Below, one piece after another: positions 7,323 to 14,328 of a stretch of DNA of 15,926 nucleotides. Numbering within the stretch: position 1 is the stretch's first letter; each line of letters begins with the position of its first letter. The stretch spans positions 1 to 15,926 of the forward strand of contig SUVZ01000039.1 of assembly GCA_015061765.1 (NCBI GenBank), read 5' to 3'. The stretch is from Lentisphaerota bacterium. Lineage in GTDB: Bacteria > Verrucomicrobiota > Kiritimatiellia > RFP12 > UBA1067. A program made the position numbers and the translations under genes. Under the pieces are notes generated by a model, which saw only the letters and a list, made by a program, of their open reading frames with translations, was not told the origin of the DNA and ran no database searches.

Positions 7323-8158
7323 AAAAAATAACGACACAAAACAAAGGCAAAGGCAGGGCTATTGCCCTTGTTGCGGCTGCGGCAGTCGCCGTTGTCGCGC
7401 TCGTCATATGCGGAGCGGCCATGGCGTTCAATCGTCTGGTGGCGGTTTATGAGCGTCAATGCTGCCTTACGGACGCCGGTGAACAGGTTGAGATAATCAC
7501 TGGCAAGATATTGCCGACACGTCTCTTCATAAATCACTTCAACCTCACGAATGGCGTAAACCTGGCACAGCTTCCGTTCGCAGAACTGCGCGAGCGGCTG
7601 ATCCGCGACATGCCAAACCTCCGCGACATCAAGATCGTCAGGACGGTCCCGAACAGGGTACGCATCGAGATTTCGGAACGCATCCCCGTCGTGCGTGTGA
7701 TAGGCGCCGGCGCAAACGCAAACCCGAACTACACCGCTGACAGTGAAGGAAAGGTGTTCTGGTATCCGAGACGGGACACCACACTCCTGCCGATAATCCG
7801 CGAGGTGAAAAAGAATACGTCTACGGCTGGAGCCTCGCTGTCCGGCATGTCAATGGCTGCGCTCCGCCTGCTGGAAGCCGCCTCGGACCCAGAGTTCGCG
7901 GCACTGAAGATCCAGGAGGTTGACACATTCAAGCAGGATTACCTTTTTGCCACGCTGGGAGACTCCTCACGCGCCAAGATCGCGTGGGAGGACATGGAAT
8001 CAAACACAAAAGCATCACGGGAATCACTTCACCGACAGCTCAAGCGCCTTTCGCAGGCCATGAAGTCCAACGTGGCCGCCGGCACAAAATTGTGGAACGC
8101 CACAGACTATGGCGTACCGGGACGCATCTACGCCAACGATCCAACAAAGGCAGAGTAA
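7319..8158 (+). CDS. ftsQ: Cell division protein FtsQ (POTRA domain)
   Basis: Single-pass inner membrane divisome protein that scaffolds FtsB and FtsL in the periplasm. The 279-residue protein has a short basic cytoplasmic start (KKITTQNKGKGR), one membrane helix at about 14-36, and a POTRA-like region at about 55-127 containing LRERLIRDMPNLRDIKIVRTVPNRVRIEISER, the FtsQ hallmark pattern. The rest is a less conserved periplasmic beta region. Identification rests on the POTRA pattern, topology and position between ddl and ftsA. The ATG overlaps the ddl stop as ATGA. The frame is open far upstream across ddl, but that part is a shadow. The tail after about residue 220 is charged and not obviously like enterobacterial FtsQ. 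Confidence 0.88.
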   Translation: MKKITTQNKGKGRAIALVAAAAVAVVALVICGAAMAFNRLVAVYERQCCLTDAGEQVEIITGKILPTRLFINHFNLTNGVNLAQLPFAELRERLIRDMPNLRDIKIVRTVPNRVRIEISERIPVVRVIGAGANANPNYTADSEGKVFWYPRRDTTLLPIIREVKKNTSTAGASLSGMSMAALRLLEAASDPEFAALKIQEVDTFKQDYLFATLGDSSRAKIAWEDMESNTKASRESLHRQLKRLSQAMKSNVAAGTKLWNATDYGVPGRIYANDPTKAE

Positions 8159-9358
8159 ATGAACCTTACAGACCCTGTTGCCGCACTTGAAATCGGCACC
8201 ACACGCACATCTATCGCAATCGCCGAACCGCTCGGTCCGGGACGACTTAACATCGTGGCGAAAGGCGACATACCGTCATCCGGCGTGCGCAAGAGCCAGA
8301 TTACCGACATCGGGAAGGCGACCGTATCGGTATCATCCGTACTTAAGCATCTGGAAAGCGAATCGGGCTATTCGATAGGTCACGCCGCACTTGCCATATC
8401 CGGCCCGCAAATCAGAACCGAGCAGCTGGTCACACAATGGCAGGTGGACAAGACCGTCACCGACAACGACCTGGCCGAAATATACAACCGGTCGTTCGAC
8501 ACAGGCCTTGAGGACGACAGAGTGTTGCTGGACATCTCCGAACTCGGATACGGTCTGGACGGTCTGGACGGCATCACCTCCCCCAAAGGCATGTCCGGCC
8601 GACTGCTCAAACTCCGCACGCTCGTGGTGCATGGCTCCAAGTCCAGGGTTAACGACGCCCAGACGACGGCAAAGAACGCAAAACTCGAGATATCCGATTC
8701 GTACTTCGCCGGAAGATGCGCGGCAGAAGCGGTATTGACACCTGAAGACAAGACCGCCGGAACTCTGGTGATCGATCTCGGCGGCGGCTCCACGTCATAT
8801 GCGGCCTTCTCCGACGGACGCATGATACATGCAGGCGTACTTGGTGTAGGCGGCGACCATGTGACAAATGACATCAGGCTCGCATTCTCGCTTTCTCTCT
8901 CGCAAGCTGAAAAAGTAAAGATGTCTTCCAGCGCAATATTCTCGCCGGAACGAACGGGACGAGTGGAGGTGCCGTCTTCGCTCATATCCGGAGACGGCGC
9001 AACAATATCGATGCGTGCGCTCGACACCGTCGTGAACGCACGCATCGGCGAGCTTTTCTCCGTAATCCGCGAGAAGCTGGATGCCGACGGCGTCCTTCAC
9101 CGGATCGGTGGTGGCGTGGTGCTTACCGGCGGCGGCGCACGGCTTGCGAACATAACCTCGCTCGCCCGAAACATATTCGGCGGCATTGTGAGGGTCGGCT
9201 CGCTCATACCCGGGATAGAGGGTCTTGAACACGACGAATTCCCCGCCCGGCACGCTACGATAATAGGCGCGCTTCTTCTCGAACAGCGCAATACGGGCGA
9301 ACAGTCGCTCTTTGACCCAATAACCAACATTTTCAAGAAACTCTTCAAAGGCCAATGA
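8159..9358 (+). CDS. ftsA: Cell division protein FtsA
   Basis: Actin-family ATPase that tethers FtsZ to the cytoplasmic membrane and recruits later divisome proteins. The 399-residue protein has the phosphate-1 motif EIGTTRT (11-17), the phosphate-2 motif DLGGGSTSY (206-214) and the adenosine motif GVVLTGGGARLANI (319-332). The 1C subdomain should occupy roughly 83-165. The C-terminus, DPITNIFKKLFKGQ (386-399), is an amphipathic helix matching the FtsA membrane-targeting sequence. The ATG directly abuts the ftsQ stop codon, and the 3' end overlaps ftsZ as ATGA. Its partner FtsZ keeps the peptide that binds FtsA. Confidence 0.95.
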   Translation: MNLTDPVAALEIGTTRTSIAIAEPLGPGRLNIVAKGDIPSSGVRKSQITDIGKATVSVSSVLKHLESESGYSIGHAALAISGPQIRTEQLVTQWQVDKTVTDNDLAEIYNRSFDTGLEDDRVLLDISELGYGLDGLDGITSPKGMSGRLLKLRTLVVHGSKSRVNDAQTTAKNAKLEISDSYFAGRCAAEAVLTPEDKTAGTLVIDLGGGSTSYAAFSDGRMIHAGVLGVGGDHVTNDIRLAFSLSLSQAEKVKMSSSAIFSPERTGRVEVPSSLISGDGATISMRALDTVVNARIGELFSVIREKLDADGVLHRIGGGVVLTGGGARLANITSLARNIFGGIVRVGSLIPGIEGLEHDEFPARHATIIGALLLEQRNTGEQSLFDPITNIFKKLFKGQ

Positions 9359-10470
9359 AAACTGAAACCTCTTCACTTCTGCTTCTCGGCATAGGCGGCA
9401 CCGGTTCGGCCACGGTGCGCGGCGTCAGGCGCGCGTACGGCGCGGCCATACGTGCATTGGCCGTAGACACCGACGCCTCATCAGGCAGTTCACCCGACAT
9501 CCCGTTCGCCCTTATCGGCGGCGAACGTCTCGCCGGACGCGGAACCGGCGGACTCCCCGCTGAGGCCAGAGCTGCTTTTCTCGACAAACCAGATGTGCTC
9601 GATGCACATCTCGACGGAGTGCGCACCGCCGTCATCGTCACCGCACTCGGCGGCGGAACCGGCGGTGGCGCAACCAGCGAGATCGCGAAACATCTCTCCG
9701 AACGAGGAATCGTATCGCTGGTGTTCGCCACGCATCCATTCTCCTTCGAAGGAGAAGAGCGAATAACCTCGGCAATGACGGCATTCGGCACAATAGAGCA
9801 CGCTGCAGACGTCGTCGTGCCACTTCCGTTGGATTCGCTCGTCGCGGACGCCCCTTCCGACAACATGAAAGACGCGCTTCAGATCGCGACAGACACCCTT
9901 TCCACCGCAATCACCCTCCTCTGGCGCATGCTTGAAAAGCCTGGCTACATATCACTGGACGCAGAACGCCTCCACAATGCGATGGCTGGCTCCGGACGCG
10001 CGAGATTTGCAACCGCTACCGCATTCGGACCCGACCGTGCGGAGGATGCGCTTAGGGATCTTGCCTCGTCGCGCCTCCTTGCAGACGGCACCGCGCACGC
10101 TCCGGTCAAATCCATCTTCATGGGAATTCTTGCGGGCGATGACCTCAGGCTTTCCGAGATCGCCCGTGTTGCGGACGGATTCCGAAGCGCATTCGGACGC
10201 TCCGCCTCGTTCCAGCTCGGCACGGTAAACGATGAGGCGACATTCTCCGGACGCCTTGCCGTCGCCGTGCTGGTGTTCGAAGAGAGCGCCATAGCAAAAA
10301 GCACGAAGGAATCTCGCAAGGCTGCCCGCGCCTCCGCCAAGAACCGCAAAAACGCCGAAGCCGCGCTTGCCGCGGCAGACCGCTTTCTGGACTCTGAAAA
10401 GACGATATGGCACAACGAGGATCTCGATATCCCGACATATCTCAGACGCAACCTCACACTTGACCGATGA
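9355..10470 (+). CDS. ftsZ: Divergent tubulin-like cell division GTPase FtsZ
   Basis: Polymerising GTPase of the division ring. The 371-residue protein has GIGGTGSAT (12-20), the tubulin signature as GGGTGGG (99-105) instead of GGGTGTG, the THPFSFEGEER segment (126-135), and GPDRAEDALRDLASSRLL (225-242), matching FtsZ. The T7 loop reads ISLDAER (199-205). Aligned to the usual NxDFxDV it keeps the first aspartate (Asp202) but has Arg205 in place of the second, catalytic one. After a short Ala/Lys-rich linker the tail LDIPTYLRR (357-365) is a textbook FtsZ C-terminal peptide, the binding site of FtsA. It follows ftsA with an ATGA overlap and precedes mutL the same way. The divergence makes GTPase activity uncertain, but the role in division is well supported. 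Confidence 0.9.
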   Translation: MKTETSSLLLLGIGGTGSATVRGVRRAYGAAIRALAVDTDASSGSSPDIPFALIGGERLAGRGTGGLPAEARAAFLDKPDVLDAHLDGVRTAVIVTALGGGTGGGATSEIAKHLSERGIVSLVFATHPFSFEGEERITSAMTAFGTIEHAADVVVPLPLDSLVADAPSDNMKDALQIATDTLSTAITLLWRMLEKPGYISLDAERLHNAMAGSGRARFATATAFGPDRAEDALRDLASSRLLADGTAHAPVKSIFMGILAGDDLRLSEIARVADGFRSAFGRSASFQLGTVNDEATFSGRLAVAVLVFEESAIAKSTKESRKAARASAKNRKNAEAALAAADRFLDSEKTIWHNEDLDIPTYLRRNLTLDR

Positions 10471-12320
10471 TGGAACGGGACGGACAGATACGGGTTCTAC
10501 CCATCCATGTGGCGAATAAGATCGCCGCCGGCGAAGTCGTGGAGCGCCCCGCCTCCGCCCTCAAGGAATTGGTGGAGAACGCCATCGACGCAGGCGCCGA
10601 CCGCATAGACATCTCGGTCTCCGCAGGAGGACGCAAGCTCGTAGCCGTACGGGACAACGGATGCGGCATGAACCGCGACAATGCCCTTCTCTCGCTCGAG
10701 CGCCAGGCGACCTCCAAAATCCGCGATGTCGATGACATTGAGAAGATCGATACGCTTGGATTTAGAGGCGAAGCAATCCCGTCCATAGCCTCCGTGTCGC
10801 GTTTCACAATCGTGACAAGGCGGAAGGAGAACGACTCCGCCACAAAGCTCGTCGTCAACGCCGGAACCATTGCCGAAGTGTCGGAGTGCGGAGCGCCGCC
10901 AGGAACGTGCGTAGAGGTGAGAGACCTGTTCTGCAATGTTCCCGCCAGGCGCAAGTTCCTCCGCTCGTACGCAACCGAGGAAAGTCACATCAAGTCCGTG
11001 TTCACGATAAGCGCCCTCGCCCATCCCGAACTTGGCTTTTCGCTGACTGTGGACGGCAGGGAGGTTCACCGTCTGGCGCCAGGATCCACCATTGAAGAGC
11101 GCATCACCGGCCTTTTCGGTCGCGATTTCACCGATGAACTCGTGCCGGTGACGGATGACGAAGCAAACACGAGCACAGTACGTGTATACGGATACATATC
11201 GCGTCCGTCGCAGAACCCCGTACGCCGCGAGCAGTTCATCTTCGTGAACGGACGCCCTGCGACCGCACCCACGATAGCCTATGCGCTTAAAGAGGCATAC
11301 CCTTCCGGGCGTAACGAATCCAAGCCCTCGATATTCCTGTTCATCGAAGTGCCGCCGTCAGAGGTGGATGTGAATGTGCATCCCGCCAAGCGCGAAGTGC
11401 GTTTCCGCCGCCCCGCAGACGTAAAGTCTGCGATCATTGAGGCGATATCAAGAACGCTGCAGGGGAAAGCCATAGCCGAAGAATCGCCTGCGGAAACGAC
11501 GGAGCGACCGGTGTTCTCCGTTCCATTCCAACCGACGCCAGCCCCGATACAGCGCGCACTTCCTTCTTTTTCCGCAGAACCGGCAAAACCGGCAGCACCT
11601 TCACCTGCAGCAGTTCCGCTGAATCACCCGACTCCAAACGCACCCACTCCCCAGACATCAATTTCCAACACCCCAACTCTAAATTCAAAAATCCCCTGCG
11701 TTAAACCTCCAACGCCCCCACTCGCATCCTCCACTGGTCCTTGGAAATTCTTCAAGGTGCTTGCGAATACGGAATCAGGATACCTTCTGATCGAGACGGA
11801 TGCAGGAATCGTAACGCTCAATCCACAGGCTGCGCAGGAGCGGATTGCGTTTGAAAAGCTGATGGCGGCACACAACCCAGAGTCTGGAACGGCATCCTCA
11901 CAGCCGCTTCTGATACCAGAGACCGTACACTTCTCGCCGCTGGAGTCAGCACGCCTCAAGACATTCAAGTCGATTCTGCTGAGGCAGGGTTTTGAGATCG
12001 AGGAGTTCGGTCCGGACACATGGAAGATCGATGCGGTCCCGGCCATAATCTCCGGACAGAACGCTGCAGATGTTATTGCCTCAATCGTATATGACATTGG
12101 CGAGGCGGGCGTCAAGCGCGGAGATCTCTGGCGCGAGGAGTTGATAGCGAAATCCGTGGCAAGATCCTTTGCCGGAGCATCGCGCAAGTTCACGATGGAA
12201 GATGCGTCAAGACTCGTCGAAGAGTTAGGCCGCACCCGCATGCCTTACGTATGCCCACGCGGAAAGCCGGTAATGATCTTCACCTCAAACCGCGAACTTT
12301 CCCGCAAGTTCGATAGATGA
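10467..12320 (+). CDS. mutL: DNA mismatch repair protein MutL lacking the endonuclease motifs
   Basis: GHKL ATPase that couples mismatch recognition by MutS to strand removal. The 617-residue protein has ELVENAIDAGA (34-44), DNGCG (63-67) and TLGFRGEA (96-103) of the ATPase site, QFIFVNGR (256-263) and DVNVHPAKREVRF of the transducer domain. A Pro-rich linker runs from about 340 to 425 and the dimerisation domain from about 426. The usual endonuclease site DQHAxxERxxxE reads NPQAAQERIAFE (452-463), the CPHGRP motif is CPRGKP (596-601), and the expected ACHxA-type segment is SVARSFA, so the metal-binding residues are gone. The gene overlaps ftsZ as ATGA, an unusual partner. A second ATG at 10470 would give a product one residue shorter. 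Confidence 0.96.
   Translation: MMERDGQIRVLPIHVANKIAAGEVVERPASALKELVENAIDAGADRIDISVSAGGRKLVAVRDNGCGMNRDNALLSLERQATSKIRDVDDIEKIDTLGFRGEAIPSIASVSRFTIVTRRKENDSATKLVVNAGTIAEVSECGAPPGTCVEVRDLFCNVPARRKFLRSYATEESHIKSVFTISALAHPELGFSLTVDGREVHRLAPGSTIEERITGLFGRDFTDELVPVTDDEANTSTVRVYGYISRPSQNPVRREQFIFVNGRPATAPTIAYALKEAYPSGRNESKPSIFLFIEVPPSEVDVNVHPAKREVRFRRPADVKSAIIEAISRTLQGKAIAEESPAETTERPVFSVPFQPTPAPIQRALPSFSAEPAKPAAPSPAAVPLNHPTPNAPTPQTSISNTPTLNSKIPCVKPPTPPLASSTGPWKFFKVLANTESGYLLIETDAGIVTLNPQAAQERIAFEKLMAAHNPESGTASSQPLLIPETVHFSPLESARLKTFKSILLRQGFEIEEFGPDTWKIDAVPAIISGQNAADVIASIVYDIGEAGVKRGDLWREELIAKSVARSFAGASRKFTMEDASRLVEELGRTRMPYVCPRGKPVMIFTSNRELSRKFDR
11626..11735. repeat. Degenerate short-period repeat tract inside the mutL linker
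   Basis: A stretch of plus-strand C/A-rich blocks such as CACTCC, CCAACACC, CCAACTC and CCTCCAAC recurs at roughly 7-10 nt. On the minus strand it reads as TTGGAGT, TTGGGGTG and TTGGAAATTG blocks. Composition is less GC-rich than the surrounding gene, with AATTTCCAAC and CTAAATTCAAAAATC. It encodes MutL residues about 387-423 and keeps the frame. It resembles low-complexity intergenic repeat tracts of this type that can enter linkers. Confidence 0.45.
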
Positions 12321-12335
12321 ACGACTCTTACAGAA

Positions 12336-12411
12336 TGGTCGGACTGGCGGGGATCGAACCCGCGACCCCAACATTAAAAGTGTCGTGCTCTACCAACTGA
12401 GCTACAGTCCG
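12336..12411 (-). tRNA. tRNA-Lys (anticodon UUU)
   Basis: 76 nt including an encoded CCA. The acceptor stem CGGACTG pairs with CAGTCCG, discriminator A. The D arm contains GCTCAGTTGGTAGAGC, the anticodon loop is CTTTTAA with TTT in the centre, and the T arm is GCGGGTTCGATCCCCGC. It lies 35 bp after tRNA-Val in the direction of transcription and ends 15 bp from the convergent mutL stop. Confidence 0.96.
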
Positions 12412-12446
12412 AGGGGTTTCGCTGGCGTCTTAAATCCGCCGCAGAA

Positions 12447-12523
12447 TGGTGGGCTATAGTGGATTCGAACCACTGACCTCTTCCATGTCAAGGAAGCGCT
12501 CTAACCAACTGAGCTAATAGCCC
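12447..12523 (-). tRNA. tRNA-Val (anticodon GAC)
   Basis: 77 nt including an encoded CCA. The acceptor stem GGGCTAT pairs with ATAGCCC, discriminator A. The D arm is GCTCAGTTGGTTAGAGC, the anticodon stem CTTCC/GGAAG closes the loop TTGACAT with GAC in the centre, and the T arm carries GTGGTTCGAATCCAC. It is the first tRNA after the promoter at 12539-12571 and is probably co-transcribed with tRNA-Lys. Confidence 0.96.
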
Positions 12524-12538
12524 CAAAAACAAAACGCC

Positions 12539-12571
12539 GCGTAGTATACCACATAAGACATTTCTCCGCAA
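12539..12571 (-). promoter_or_regulatory. Promoter of the tRNA-Val/tRNA-Lys pair (TTGCGG, 17 nt, TATACT)
   Basis: Minus strand: TTGCGG (12566-12571), a 17 nt spacer ending in TGG, and TATACT (12543-12548). The predicted start is about 13 nt before the tRNA-Val 5' end. The -35, the spacing and the 14-mer across the -10 are identical to those of the ilvC promoter. Confidence 0.75.
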
Positions 12572-12600
12572 CTACTTTTTTCAACTTTTCTTTTATGGCA

Positions 12601-12735
12601 TCATTCGTAGCGCAAACAGTCAATCGGGATGAGTTTCAATCCGCGGTACATCACGCCGGCATCCTCACCAACCGTCCAGCCCACATAGATTTTGTCCTTG
12701 CCGCCATTTGATCTGCCCAACTGTGCAGACCTCAA
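12601..12735 (-). pseudogene. Orphan C-terminal reading-frame tail, unidentified
   Basis: Downstream of the TPR gene on the same strand, a frame reads GGKDKIYVGWTVGED and then AGVMYRGLKLIPIDCLRYE before a TGA at 12601-12603. The residue mix looks like real coding sequence (Gly-rich turn, alternating beta-like hydrophobics) rather than noise. No ATG with a ribosome site precedes it, and the frame merges upstream with the TPR gene read in another frame. It may be the 3' remnant of a lost gene, or a very short gene with a GTG or TTG start. I do not recognise the family. The rest of 12524-12737 holds only the tRNA promoter. Confidence 0.3.
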
Positions 12736-12737
12736 GC

Positions 12738-14234
12738 CTACCAATCCCGTTCGTTGGCGGGAAGCGGAGCCTTTTTCATTCGTGCCTTCTTGTCGGCATC
12801 GTGCTGATCGCTGCGTTCCTGGGCACGGCGAAGGATGTCTTCCACCTGATCGTCATTCTTATTTTCCTGCTCCTCGGCGGCGGACGGCTGCTCTTCCTGC
12901 TCCTTCTTTTCGTCCTGCTTTTCCTGCTGATCCTGATTCTGCTGATCTTGCCGCTGCTTTTCGTCCTCGTTTTTGTCCTTGTTCTTGTCCTGATCCTTCT
13001 CTTGATTCTGCTGCTGATTCTGGTTCTGCTGATTTTGCTGGCTCTGTCCGCCGCCGCCATTCTTGTCTTTGGGCAAGAGTTCCTTGATGCGAGCAAGCTT
13101 CTTCAGCGCTTCAAACTGTTTTGCCGCTCGTTCAGCAGCCTTTCCGCCTCCTTTGCGTTCAACCTTGCCGGAGTCAGCCTTATCCTTGGCCAGTTCAAGC
13201 TGAATCTTCTCCACCTCTGTGGCAAGGGCGCTGATCTCCGCCTGGGCCTCCTTGGTGAATGGCGGCTTGTTCGTGTCTGCCTGGGCCTGCTGTTCGTATG
13301 CCTGCGCCCACATGGGGAACTTAGCCCTGAACATCTGTGTGAACTCCAATGCCTCCTGCTGCCAGTCGCGTCCGTACTCATTTTCGATCCTCAGGAGTTC
13401 GTTCGTCTGCGACAGCATGGATTCGTCACACGCGGCGGGTGGCAGGATCACAAGTTTCCAGAAGCGTGTAAACGAGGCTTCGGCCTTTCTGAGATGCTCC
13501 TGGGCCGCGGGATCTATGTCAGACAGCGCAACCACAGCAGATCCAGTCGCGGCTCTCGCCTCCTCCACCTGAGCGCTGATCGTCATCGCCTGCTGTTCGT
13601 TCGTTACGGACTGCGCAACGCCGGCCTTCACGGCAATCCATGTATCGTTCAGCCTTTCTGCGCGCTTTGCCATCGCATCGCACATCGCAACCGTACGCCG
13701 CGCATCGTTCGTAAGGGCTGTAGGGAACTCCTTGAGCATCGCACGGACATCCTTGACACCCGCGCCAAGGAGAGCGCCAGTATCCTGCTGGCCTAGCTCC
13801 TTCATCACCTTCTCGACATGAGCCTGCTCGCGCAACTCCGGCAGACGGTCTACCGCACGCGTGAAGTTTCGGTTCATGCGAGGATCGGCAGGGTTCGAAC
13901 GAAGCGCCAACTGGAAATCCGATGCCGCACTCTCCAACGATGCCAGAGATTTCCCTACGCCTTCGCCGCCGCGTTTCAATCCCTCGGCAAACTCAATCGC
14001 GCCGACAAGTTCCGATGCGCGCACGCCATGCGTCTTGGAAAGTATCAGCGGTTTGAGGACGGCAAGCGCATTGGTATGGTTTCCGGCGCGGTAGAGGTCA
14101 ACACCACGGTTCCATATCTCTCCGTCCGTCTCCGGTGCAGTCTCTTCGGCGCACAGCACCGATCCTGCAGCCGATGCGACAAACACGGCAGCAAGCACCA
14201 AGTACCTTGTTCTCAAAAATATCGTTTTGTACAT
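12738..14234 (-). CDS. Secreted TPR protein resembling BatC (aerotolerance/VWA-operon family)
   Basis: A 498-residue protein with an N-terminal signal peptide (basic MYKTIFLRTRY, hydrophobic core, probable cleavage after VLCA at 29). TPR-like helices follow at about 38-120 (WNRGVDLYRAGNHTNALAVL; FQLALRSNPADPRMNRNF), then a long helical middle. A Gln/Asn/Lys/Glu-rich low-complexity segment spans about 395-470, and the end VEDILRRAQE...NERDW is conserved in style. TPR plus a Q-rich tract plus a terminal xxDW is the pattern of BatC-type proteins, partners of MoxR and VWA proteins in the envelope. No moxR or VWA gene is in the window, so it appears detached from that operon. The start ATG at 14232-14234 lies 8 nt after an extended -10, predicting a leaderless mRNA. 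Confidence 0.75.
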   Translation of the reverse strand: MYKTIFLRTRYLVLAAVFVASAAGSVLCAEETAPETDGEIWNRGVDLYRAGNHTNALAVLKPLILSKTHGVRASELVGAIEFAEGLKRGGEGVGKSLASLESAASDFQLALRSNPADPRMNRNFTRAVDRLPELREQAHVEKVMKELGQQDTGALLGAGVKDVRAMLKEFPTALTNDARRTVAMCDAMAKRAERLNDTWIAVKAGVAQSVTNEQQAMTISAQVEEARAATGSAVVALSDIDPAAQEHLRKAEASFTRFWKLVILPPAACDESMLSQTNELLRIENEYGRDWQQEALEFTQMFRAKFPMWAQAYEQQAQADTNKPPFTKEAQAEISALATEVEKIQLELAKDKADSGKVERKGGGKAAERAAKQFEALKKLARIKELLPKDKNGGGGQSQQNQQNQNQQQNQEKDQDKNKDKNEDEKQRQDQQNQDQQEKQDEKKEQEEQPSAAEEQENKNDDQVEDILRRAQERSDQHDADKKARMKKAPLPANERDW

Positions 14235-14242
14235 GGTCAGCC

Positions 14243-14251
14243 ATTATACCA
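14243..14251 (-). promoter_or_regulatory. Extended -10 promoter of the TPR gene, predicted leaderless
   Basis: TGGTATAAT on the minus strand (TATAAT at 14243-14248), then 8 nt to the ATG at 14234. There is no ribosome site at the required spacing for this ATG and no clear -35. A small hairpin CATCC-loop-GGATG lies just upstream at 14265-14281, of unknown meaning. Confidence 0.65.
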
Positions 14252-14328
14252 CAACATCCAACAACAGGATGAACACAAAACCTTGTCATGCTGTTCTCCT
14301 TTCATTTCGCCCCTGTTGCACCGACATT

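Noticed and set aside
12321..12335. Terminator between mutL and the tRNAs
   Set aside because: The 15 bp gap has no inverted repeat or T-run.
12336..12523. Possible attachment-site or duplication signal: both tRNAs are followed by ATTCTG after CCA
   Set aside because: The match is too short, and no integrase or mobile-element remnant is near.
12722..12737. Inverted repeat CTGCCCAACTGTGCAG-like near the end of the TPR gene as a terminator
   Set aside because: The stem is short with a mismatch and no T-run follows, so it does not qualify as an intrinsic terminator.
12708..13796. Plus-strand frame with a long Leu/Ile/Val run resembling a membrane protein
   Set aside because: It is the antisense of the Gln/Asn/Lys/Glu-rich tract of the TPR protein; CAG, CAA, AAG and GAT codons read backwards give Leu, Ile and Val-rich sequence.
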